Positions 1 to 4,601 of a DNA stretch of 5,832 nucleotides are shown here, one piece after another. The stretch spans positions 1 through 5,832 of the forward strand of contig CAJTOO010000077.1 of assembly GCA_910577735.1 (NCBI GenBank), given 5' to 3'. The translations under genes were made by a program, and so were the position numbers. The number at the start of each line of letters is the position of its first letter. Positions within the stretch are counted from its first letter, which is position 1. The DNA comes from an uncultured Lachnospiraceae bacterium (lineage in GTDB: Bacteria > Bacillota > Clostridia > Lachnospirales > Lachnospiraceae). The notes beneath the pieces are model-generated. The model was not told the origin of the DNA and ran no database searches. It saw only the letters and a list, made by a program, of their open reading frames with translations.

Positions 1-581
1 ATCAGCGTTGTCTCATAGCCCTGCCAGATGTCCCCGCACAGCGTTTGACAGAGAACGCCGATGGTGACAATCCGGCCCGCGTTCTCCGCCAGCTTCTCAA
101 AGACGCTGTACTCCTTAGCGGTCAAGGGCGTCCGCTGGCCCTCTCTAATAACCTCAGCCCGGTCTAAATCTACTGCGGCAGCGTTCAGCGTAACAACCCG
201 CTCTTTTTCAGGATAGGCCCGTTTCAAAATTGCCTGGACCCGCAGCAGCAGCTCCTTGGGAAGAAAGGGCTTGACCAGGTAGTCGTCCGCCCCCAGCTCA
301 AACCCGGAAAAGCGGTCCTCGGCCTCTCCCTTGGCGGTGAGCATGAGGACGGGGACCTTGCTGACCGCCCGGATCTCCTGGAGCAGTTCAAACCCGTCCA
401 TATCCGGCATCATCACATCCAGAATGATGATGCCGGGTATTTTTTTCGCCATCACCGTCAGCGCCTCTTGCCCGGAGGCCGCTGTTGTAATCTGTGTATA
501 TCCGGCGCTCTCAAAAATGGAGCGGATCATTGTCCGCAAATCTTTTTCATCATCTACAACGAGGATTTCTCTGTACAGCAT
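1..581 (-). CDS. OmpR/PhoB-family response regulator, C-terminus cut by window edge
   Basis: Cytoplasmic transcription factor of a two-component system, phosphorylated by a partner histidine kinase. Read on the minus strand from ATG at 579-581, 193 codons are present. The receiver domain spans about residues 4-118, with the acidic pair D10/D11, phospho-acceptor D55 (in ILDVMMPD), T82 and K104 (in LVKPF), so all catalytic positions are kept. A short linker leads into a winged-helix DNA-binding domain starting near residue 148 (PLTAKEYSVFEKL). Some 30-40 residues, including the recognition helix and wing, lie beyond position 1, judging from the usual length near 225-230. The start is supported by an AGGAGGGG ribosome binding site at 587-594, 5 nt away. 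The gene is divergent from the ABC transporter operon and shares its intergenic region, which carries four direct repeats; this arrangement suggests it controls that operon. The sensor kinase is probably encoded just off the left edge (inference). Family assignment is secure; the signal sensed is unknown. Confidence 0.95.
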   Translation of the reverse strand, partial: MLYREILVVDDEKDLRTMIRSIFESAGYTQITTAASGQEALTVMAKKIPGIIILDVMMPDMDGFELLQEIRAVSKVPVLMLTAKGEAEDRFSGFELGADDYLVKPFLPKELLLRVQAILKRAYPEKERVVTLNAAAVDLDRAEVIREGQRTPLTAKEYSVFEKLAENAGRIVTIGVLCQTLCGDIWQGYETTL

Positions 582-604
582 ATAAGCCCCTCCTGTCCAC
601 ACTC

Positions 605-633
605 ATTATAGCGCAGAAACTAAAAATTGTATA
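605..633 (-). promoter_or_regulatory. Promoter of the response regulator gene
   Basis: On the minus strand a perfect -10 TATAAT (complement of 605-610) lies 17 bp downstream of TATACA (complement of 628-633), which matches the -35 consensus at 4 of 6 positions. Transcription would start near 598 and read into the regulator's ribosome binding site at 587-594. The direct-repeat block at 649-688 lies just upstream of this -35, so the regulator might also act on its own promoter. Predicted from sequence only. Confidence 0.65.
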
Positions 634-648
634 TGCCGCCAGCGCAAT

Positions 649-692
649 CTCAAGGTTATCTCAAGGTTCCCTCAAGGATCGCTCAAGGATGG
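649..692 (+). promoter_or_regulatory. Four 11-bp direct repeats, likely response-regulator binding array
   Basis: CTCAAGG occurs at 649-655, 660-666, 671-677 and 682-688, each exactly 11 bp from the next, followed by a variable tetranucleotide. Copies 1 and 2 share CTCAAGGTT; copies 3 and 4 share CTCAAGGAT. One helical turn between direct repeats is the classic layout for OmpR/PhoB-family regulators, which bind head to tail (for example Pho boxes, and the SpaR/NisR pentanucleotide repeats with 6-bp spacers). The last copy covers the place where a -35 would be expected for the transporter promoter, and no good -35 is visible there, so activation by the adjacent regulator is the natural reading. 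Four half-sites would fit two dimers. Binding is inferred. Confidence 0.8.
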
Positions 693-697
693 TGTTG

Positions 698-703
698 TAT
701 ATT
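698..703 (+). promoter_or_regulatory. -10 element of the ABC transporter operon promoter
   Basis: TATATT at 698-703 matches the -10 consensus at 5 of 6 positions and lies 24 bp before the start codon of the ATPase gene. The position 17 bp upstream (675-680) reads AGGATC, which is not a -35, and falls inside the direct-repeat array. This suggests an activator-dependent promoter. The transcript would begin near 709-711, leaving only a short leader before the AAAGGAGGT ribosome binding site at 712-720. Confidence 0.55.
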
Positions 704-727
704 GACCCTACAAAGGAGGTAACCGCT

Positions 728-1651
728 ATGAGCGAAATAGTCATCGAAACAAAACAACTGACCAAACAGTACGGAACGCAAAAGAGCGTGGCGGAGCTGA
801 ACATCCATGTTCAAAGAGGCCGCATCTATGGTCTGCTGGGCCGAAACGGAGCCGGAAAAACCACCACCATGAAGATGCTGCTGGGATTGACACAGCCCAC
901 ATCAGGGAAGGTGACGATCTGGGGGAAGTCCCTGCTGGGCAATGAGAAGAAGCTGCTGCCCCGCATCGGCAGCCTGATTGAATCCCCCGGCTTTTATCCC
1001 AACCTGACAGGAACGGAGAACCTGCGCATTTTCGCTGCCCTGCGGGGACTGAAAAACCAAGACGCCATCAAAAGCGCCCTGGAGTTGGTGGGCCTGCCCT
1101 ATCGGGATAAAAAGCTCTTTTCTCAATACTCCCTGGGCATGAAGCAACGGCTGGCCATTGCCCTGGCGGTGATGCACGACCCGGAGCTGCTGATTCTGGA
1201 CGAGCCCATCAATGGCCTGGACCCCATTGGTATCGCCGAGGTACGCTCCTTCATCCGGGCGCTGTGCGACAAGCGGGGCAAGACCATCCTGATCTCCAGT
1301 CACATTCTCTCCGAGGTGGCGCTGCTGGCAGATGACATCGGCATCATCGACCATGGTGTGCTGCTGGAGGAGGAGAGCCTTGCGGACCTGGAAGCCAAGA
1401 GCGACCGGTATATCCGCTTCACAGTCTCTGACACGGGGCGCGCGGCGGAGGTCTTGAACGGTTTGTTCCACGAAAATCAGTTTGCCGTACAGGACGGCCA
1501 CCATCTGCGGATGGATTCTGCCAAGGTCCCCGTGGCAAAGATCATTTCTGCCTTTGTGCAGCAGGGCCTTGAGGTGTCGGAGGCCGCGACCGTGGAGGAA
1601 AGCCTGGAGGATTACTTCAAGCGGGTGACCGGGGGTGAGGGGATTGCTTAA
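728..1651 (+). CDS. ABC transporter ATP-binding protein, BcrA/LanF (lantibiotic/bacitracin protection) type
   Basis: Nucleotide-binding subunit (307 aa) that would hydrolyse ATP on the cytoplasmic face to drive the two permeases encoded next. Walker A is at residues 38-45 (GRNGAGKT), the ABC signature at about 134-140 (YSLGMKQ), Walker B with catalytic E159 at 154-159 (LLILDE), the D-loop at 163-165 and the switch histidine at H192. The position of the usual Q-loop glutamine is E85 (LIESPGFYPNLT), the E-loop variant known from lantibiotic immunity ATPases such as NukF. After about residue 215 comes a 90-residue C-terminal extension typical of the BcrA/LanF group. ATG 728 is chosen because AAAGGAGGT lies at 712-720, 7 nt upstream; the open frame reaches back to 494 but that part crosses the promoter and repeat array. 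It is the first gene of the operon and overlaps the next by 17 bp. The substrate is probably a cationic peptide antibiotic, but this is inference. Confidence 0.93.
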   Translation: MSEIVIETKQLTKQYGTQKSVAELNIHVQRGRIYGLLGRNGAGKTTTMKMLLGLTQPTSGKVTIWGKSLLGNEKKLLPRIGSLIESPGFYPNLTGTENLRIFAALRGLKNQDAIKSALELVGLPYRDKKLFSQYSLGMKQRLAIALAVMHDPELLILDEPINGLDPIGIAEVRSFIRALCDKRGKTILISSHILSEVALLADDIGIIDHGVLLEEESLADLEAKSDRYIRFTVSDTGRAAEVLNGLFHENQFAVQDGHHLRMDSAKVPVAKIISAFVQQGLEVSEAATVEESLEDYFKRVTGGEGIA

Positions 1652-2432
1652 GCTGATTTCCTGTGAGCTTCAGAAGCTGAAACGGAAGAAGTTCATTCCT
1701 TTTGTAATCCTCTCCGCGTTCCTGTTCCCGCCCCCGCTGGCACTGATGATGCTGACGCCCCGCATGATGGACCGATACGACACGAAAGCCGAGCTCTTTG
1801 ACGACTTTTACCAGTTTGTCCTGGGCTATGGGGTGGAGCTGCTTCTGCCCTGCGTCATCGGCGTCATCGCCGCCATACTGTTCTTTATGGAACGGGACAA
1901 CGACACCTTCAAAAATCTGCGGACCATCCCGGTGACCAGCACCCAGATGATTTTTGCCAAAATGATCGTTCTGTTTCTGTTCGGACTGATTTTCTGCCTG
2001 TCCACAGCCGCCGTCACCATTGTCTGCGGGGGCCTGATTGCCGAGGTGGGCGGACTGGGCTATAAGCTGTGGTTGGCGGTGGAGATGGGGATTTTCATCA
2101 CAGCGGGCACTCTGCCGCTGGTGGTGCTGGTGGTCTTTTTCAGTAAGACCTATATCTTCTCCGTTCTGCTGTGCATTTTTTACAGCGTGTTAAGCCTGAC
2201 CGCCGAAAGCAGTTTCGGTGTCCTGCCGAAGTTTTTGTGCTGGCTGATGCCGATTCCCCTCACAAACCTCTGGTGCGCGGGGGATATGGTTCGGCATGGC
2301 GTCAAGGGCAGCTTGGGGGAACTGCAATACCTGATTCCCTCAACAATGCAGACCGTTTTGATTTTGAGTGCAATGACTGTCCTGTCCATTCTGCTGATTG
2401 ACCGGCTGTATAAAACGAGAGGGGGGAATTGA
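1635..2432 (+). CDS. ABC-2 type permease, LanE/MutE/CprB-like
   Basis: Integral membrane subunit (265 aa) pairing with the ATPase upstream and the second permease downstream. A basic N-terminal segment (residues 12-19, KLKRKK) precedes about six hydrophobic segments near residues 20-40, 66-85, 108-135, 145-169, 172-188 and 238-255. Between the second and third lies ERDNDTFKNLRTIPV (86-100), a cytoplasmic-loop motif also found, in related form, in the next permease; loops of this kind couple the permease to the ATPase in ABC-2 systems. Length and layout fit the lantibiotic immunity permeases. GTG 1635 is the first start in frame and gives a 17-bp overlap with the ATPase gene. TTG 1644 has the purine-rich GAGGGGA directly before it but too close to serve well, so the exact start is uncertain by a few codons. 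Translational coupling is likely. Confidence 0.87.
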   Translation: MRGLLKLISCELQKLKRKKFIPFVILSAFLFPPPLALMMLTPRMMDRYDTKAELFDDFYQFVLGYGVELLLPCVIGVIAAILFFMERDNDTFKNLRTIPVTSTQMIFAKMIVLFLFGLIFCLSTAAVTIVCGGLIAEVGGLGYKLWLAVEMGIFITAGTLPLVVLVVFFSKTYIFSVLLCIFYSVLSLTAESSFGVLPKFLCWLMPIPLTNLWCAGDMVRHGVKGSLGELQYLIPSTMQTVLILSAMTVLSILLIDRLYKTRGGN

Positions 2433-2433
2433 A

Positions 2434-3213
2434 ATGCTGGTATTGATGAAAACCGAATTTTGGAAACTGAAACGGTACCACATGATCTGGGCAGGGGTTT
2501 TCCTGATGCTGCTGTCCGTCCTGCTGACCGTTTTCTCCACCACCGCCCAGGATGGAAGTGTATGGACCTTCTCCTTTTTCGTGGAGCAGGTCCTGAAGAA
2601 CAACATCACAACAATTTTCCCCATGTGCATCGCTTTGATTACCGGATATATCATCAGCCGGGAAGGAACGGACGACACACTGAAAAACATCCTGACGGTC
2701 CCCCTGTCGTTTTCCGCTCTGCTGGCTGGCAAGCTGGCCGTCTGCGGACTGCTCTCCCTGTTCCTGGGGATCGTCAGCACCGTGTTCACTGTGACGGCAT
2801 CCTCCCTTTTGGGCTTCCCCGGCGGCGATTTTCCGGCAGTCATGCAAGCCGGGTTGCAGATCACGTTCAACTGCCTGTTCCTCTATATCGCGGTTCTGCC
2901 AATCATCGCCATCGCCGCCCGTATCCCAAACGGGCACTTAATTGGAGCGGTGGTAGCCTTTGTCTACGGCTACGGCGGGATGTTTGCGGCAGGGAGCATG
3001 ACCTTGGCGAATTTGTATCCCGTGACTGCAAGCATGGGGCTGATCGGATACCGTAGCTATGATGCGGCCGTCCATTGGAATCCGTTGCTTTGTATGCTCA
3101 GTTTGCTGGCCGCTCTGCTGATTGCCGCCGCTTTTGTGGCGACAGCAAAAAAAGGCGCGGCTCCAAAGACAGCAAAAAAGCCCAAGCGGGTCATCACAAA
3201 AAAAGGTTGGTAA
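2434..3213 (+). CDS. ABC-2 type permease, LanG/MutG/CprC-like
   Basis: Second membrane subunit of the transporter (259 aa). Hydrophobic segments lie near residues 14-36, 59-76, 93-124, 140-162, 168-190 and 218-236. REGTDDTLKNILTVP (76-90) corresponds to ERDNDTFKNLRTIPV in the first permease, so the two are paralogues that would form a heterodimer over an ATPase dimer. ATG 2434 begins 1 nt after the previous stop and has a GAGAGGGGGG ribosome binding site at 2417-2426, 7 nt away; a TTG start at 2398 is possible but lacks such support. The protein ends in an unusually basic 21-residue cytoplasmic tail (239-259, nine Lys/Arg) absent from the first permease. Family placement in the ABC-2 group is firm; the MutG/CprC label rests on gene order, size and motif. 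Confidence 0.87.
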   Translation: MLVLMKTEFWKLKRYHMIWAGVFLMLLSVLLTVFSTTAQDGSVWTFSFFVEQVLKNNITTIFPMCIALITGYIISREGTDDTLKNILTVPLSFSALLAGKLAVCGLLSLFLGIVSTVFTVTASSLLGFPGGDFPAVMQAGLQITFNCLFLYIAVLPIIAIAARIPNGHLIGAVVAFVYGYGGMFAAGSMTLANLYPVTASMGLIGYRSYDAAVHWNPLLCMLSLLAALLIAAAFVATAKKGAAPKTAKKPKRVITKKGW

Positions 3214-3228
3214 GGGGTGTCAAACAAT

Positions 3229-3618
3229 ATGAAGAAAAAATTGAAAATCATAATAGGCGTCGTTGCTGTCCTGCTCATTGGTCTGGTCGGCTTTTGCGCA
3301 TGGTTTCTCTCCGGCTCCGGCAGCGCCGAGTATTACGCCCAGATCGACAACACCAAGGTGGAACAGGTGGATTCTAACGGAGGCGTCATTAACTTCAAAG
3401 GCAACCTGCCCTATTCCTACACGCTGCTGTCCTATGACGAAAATGGGAGCGAGAAAGAGATCACCTTTGGAACTTCCAGAGAACTGCGGGAAGGGGCCTT
3501 TATTCGTCTGACCGTCATGCCAGTCCGGGGTGTCCTGGATTGGAGCGAGGTACAGTATGACGAGCTTCCGGTAGCAGTGCAGAATCACTATTCTGCTCCA
3601 TCGGATGATGTAGGGTAA
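3229..3618 (+). CDS. YxeA-family (DUF1093) membrane-anchored protein
   Basis: A small protein (129 aa) with a lysine-rich N-terminus and one hydrophobic segment (about residues 8-28) that would act as signal anchor or signal peptide; no lipobox is evident. The outer part carries the YxeA pattern: YYAQI at 35-39, then YSYTLLSYDENGSEKEITF (62-80), RELREGAFIRL (84-94), GVLDWSEVQYDELP (101-114). YxeA-like proteins are OB-fold proteins often encoded beside peptide-antibiotic transporters; in Bacillus subtilis yxeA follows the yxdJKLM genes. The precise role is not established. ATG 3229 is favoured over GTG 3217 because AAGGGGTG at 3212-3219 lies 9 nt before it, at the stop of the preceding permease gene. 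It closes the operon; a terminator-like hairpin follows at 3664-3691. The acidic end (SDDVG) is unremarkable. Confidence 0.85.
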   Translation: MKKKLKIIIGVVAVLLIGLVGFCAWFLSGSGSAEYYAQIDNTKVEQVDSNGGVINFKGNLPYSYTLLSYDENGSEKEITFGTSRELREGAFIRLTVMPVRGVLDWSEVQYDELPVAVQNHYSAPSDDVG

Positions 3619-3663
3619 TTTCAGCGAATAACAGAAGTTCTATCCATTTAGGGCTTATTTTCT

Positions 3664-3691
3664 GCGGCGGTTTATTAAAGCCGCCGCCTTT
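3664..3691 (+). terminator. Terminator-like hairpin ending the transporter operon
   Basis: GCGGCGG at 3664-3670 pairs with CCGCCGC at 3681-3687, extended inward by T-A pairs to leave a short AT loop, and is followed by CCTTTCC. The stem is strong but only three consecutive T residues follow, so termination efficiency is uncertain. It lies 46 bp after the YxeA stop codon, as expected for an operon end. Confidence 0.6.
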
Positions 3692-3817
3692 CCATTTGCT
3701 TTCTCGACATATAGGAGAATGCCGCTATGCAATTACAGATAGATAGGAGCTTGTCAAAAAAAGCCTGACCCCCGCAGCGGCGCACTCCACCCAAGATTGC
3801 GAAAATAGTCATTTTCT

Positions 3818-3836
3818 GACGACTCATAATGTCGTC
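3818..3836. promoter_or_regulatory. Palindrome around a -10-like hexamer, possible operator
   Basis: GACGAC (3818-3823) and GTCGTC (3831-3836) form a perfect 6-bp inverted repeat with the 7-bp spacer TCATAAT, which contains the -10-like CATAAT. A dimeric repressor bound here would cover the -10. No specific regulator can be named. Confidence 0.35.
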
Positions 3837-3840
3837 CCCG

Positions 3841-3875
3841 GCGCCCGAACAGTCTTGCACTGTCCGGGCGCTTTT
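3841..3875 (+). terminator. Strong intrinsic terminator-like hairpin before the sigma-like gene
   Basis: GCGCCCG (3841-3847) pairs with CGGGCGC (3865-3871); after one A/C mismatch ACAGT (3849-3853) pairs with ACTGT (3859-3863), leaving a five-base loop CTTGC. TTTT follows at 3872-3875. This is a well-formed rho-independent terminator shape. It lies 87 bp before the start of the sigma-like gene, so it either insulates that gene from read-through or acts as a leader attenuator. Confidence 0.65.
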
Positions 3876-3924
3876 CTATACCCAGGCCAGCAACACCGGC
3901 CCCGCTGCCGCTCCCCGCCCCCTT

Positions 3925-3949
3925 CGTTCAGACCCCAAAAATCTGAACG
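3925..3949 (+). promoter_or_regulatory. Hairpin abutting the ribosome binding site of the sigma-like gene
   Basis: CGTTCAGA (3925-3932) pairs with TCTGAACG (3942-3949) around a nine-base loop. The last paired base is the first base of GGAGG (3949-3953), the ribosome binding site for ATG 3962. The fold could influence access of ribosomes; the effect is inferred. Confidence 0.5.
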
Positions 3950-3961
3950 GAGGAAAGGGCG

Positions 3962-4357
3962 ATGGAAATTACCATCAACTACTATGGGCAGGCCGTGTCC
4001 GTTTCGGTAGAGGTCTACGAATATCTCACCCAGGCCGACCACAAGGCGGAGAACCTTGCCCATGAACAACGGCGGCACTGGGATGGGCGTGAGTGTGATG
4101 AGTACATAATCAGCACCGAGGGCCGCTTGTCCTACTGTGCTACCCCGGAGGAATTGGTCTGCCAGCGGGAAACGCTGGATGAAATTCTGGCGGTGCTGGC
4201 TCTCTGCACTCCCACCCAGCGGGAGCGGTTCTTGCTCTATGCCCTGTATGATTTCAGCTATGCGGAGATTGCCGAGATGTGCGGCTGCTCCAAGTACGCA
4301 GTCCGCGACAGCATTGTGGCGGTAAGAAAAATTTTTCAAACTTTTTTCAGAAAGTGA
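3962..4357 (+). CDS. Small sigma-70 region-4-like protein of a mobile element
   Basis: A 131-aa protein with a sigma-70 region 4-like C-terminal half: ALCTPTQRERFLLYALYDFSYAEIAEMCGCSKYAVRDSIVAVRKIF (about 80-125), where residues 99-122 form the helix-turn-helix. The N-terminal part (VSVSVEVYEYLTQADHKAENLAHEQRRHWDGRECDEYI) is not sigma region 2, so the protein is not a complete sigma factor. Proteins of this shape are usual in the regulatory/transfer part of ICEs of gut Clostridia and are commonly annotated as sigma-70 family factors; Tn916 orf7 is a comparable case. The start ATG 3962 has GGAGG at 3949-3953 with 8-nt spacing. It is followed by a paralogous, interrupted gene at 4467. The role is likely control of element genes by binding promoter DNA or RNA polymerase; no target is visible. 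Confidence 0.8.
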   Translation: MEITINYYGQAVSVSVEVYEYLTQADHKAENLAHEQRRHWDGRECDEYIISTEGRLSYCATPEELVCQRETLDEILAVLALCTPTQRERFLLYALYDFSYAEIAEMCGCSKYAVRDSIVAVRKIFQTFFRK

Positions 4358-4359
4358 CA

Positions 4360-4447
4360 CCACGATAGGCCCCCTAAGTGGCTACCAGGTGAGGGGCGTT
4401 CGCTCCATCACCGGGAGGGACAAGCAGTTTCGGCTGTTTGTCCCTCC
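4360..4447 (+). other. Intercistronic run of three hairpins between the two sigma-like genes
   Basis: Three hairpins follow one another. The first has CCAC (4360-4363) with GTGG (4378-4381) and an inner TAGG/CCTA stem. In the second, GGTGA-GGGGC (4388-4397) pairs with GCTCC-TCACC (4402-4412, bulged A at 4407) around a GTTC loop. The third is a 14-bp stem, 4414-4427 with 4434-4447, one G-U pair and loop TTTCGG. None is followed by a T tract, so they are not ordinary terminators. They end 8 bp before the AGGAGG of the next gene and could control message processing or translation. Confidence 0.55.
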
Positions 4448-4466
4448 TGTCATTTAGGAGGTCAAA

Positions 4467-4601
4467 ATGAAAATCATCAACCTACGGCTCCATTACCCCC
4501 ATTACCAGCAGGACAAGCTGGTGGAGGTCAGCGAGGAAGTCTTTGACGTGCTGTGCCAGTCCGTCAGGGAAATGCGGAACTATGGAATTGTGCAAAAATA
4601 A
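4467..4601 (+). pseudogene. Second sigma-70-like gene, cut by an insertion sequence
   Basis: ATG 4467 is preceded by a perfect AGGAGG (4456-4461, 5-nt spacing). It opens a frame of only 44 codons: MKIINLRLHYPHYQQDKLVE and onward, with VSEEVFDVLC at 21-30, ending IVQK and a TAA at 4599-4601. The start resembles the N-terminus of small sigma-70-like proteins (about 140 aa) of clostridial ICEs, which usually begin MKIINLR-x-YYP. The helix-turn-helix half is missing. From about 4584 the sequence becomes AT-rich and belongs to the inserted IS, so the last four or five codons are probably IS-encoded. The rest of the gene should lie beyond the far end of the IS. VEVSEEVFDVL aligns with VSVSVEVYEYL of the upstream protein, indicating tandem paralogues. 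The family label is from recall of family pattern, not from a search. Confidence 0.68.

Larger units (their letters stand above)
3692..3961. other. Gene-poor, structured region between the transport operon and the sigma-like genes
   Basis: No convincing gene is visible here. It holds a possible 13-codon reading frame (3727-3768) with an AGGAG at 3713-3717, a run of seven A at 3755-3762, the inverted repeat AAAAT-AGTC-ATTTT (3802-3815), a palindrome around a -10-like hexamer (3818-3836), a strong terminator-like hairpin (3841-3875) and a hairpin next to the ribosome binding site of the following gene (3925-3949). The transition from accessory operon to mobile-element backbone probably falls in this stretch (inference). 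The promoter of the sigma-like gene is not clear: CATAAT at 3825-3830 lacks a good -35 at standard spacing (TTGCGA at 3797-3802 is 22 bp away). Confidence 0.5.

Noticed and set aside
331..585. Plus-strand open frame opposite the response regulator
   Set aside because: Antisense shadow of a clearly coding receiver domain; the translation has no family features.
649..692. Short regularly spaced repeats that could suggest a CRISPR array
   Set aside because: Repeats are 7 bp with 4-bp gaps, far too short; the position and 11-bp phase fit a regulator binding array.
494..727. Upstream extension of the ATPase frame to ATG 494
   Set aside because: It would cover the regulator gene's 5' end, both promoters and the repeat array; ATG 728 has an ideal ribosome binding site and begins the conserved domain.
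902..1504. Long minus-strand open frame inside the ATPase gene
   Set aside because: Antisense to conserved ABC motifs; composition explained by the GC-rich codons of the real gene.
2302..2937. Minus-strand open frames opposite the permease genes
   Set aside because: Very hydrophilic Gln/Asp/Gly-rich or Ser-rich translations typical of the reverse of membrane-protein genes; no ribosome binding sites.
3818..3836. Dyad considered as an origin of transfer
   Set aside because: No nic-site motif or neighbouring relaxase/mobilisation gene in the window; a small operator is the simpler reading.
3675..3860. Minus-strand 61-codon frame in the gap after the transport operon
   Set aside because: It runs through two terminator-like hairpins and the dyads, lacks a ribosome binding site at any of its ATGs, and shows no recognisable family.
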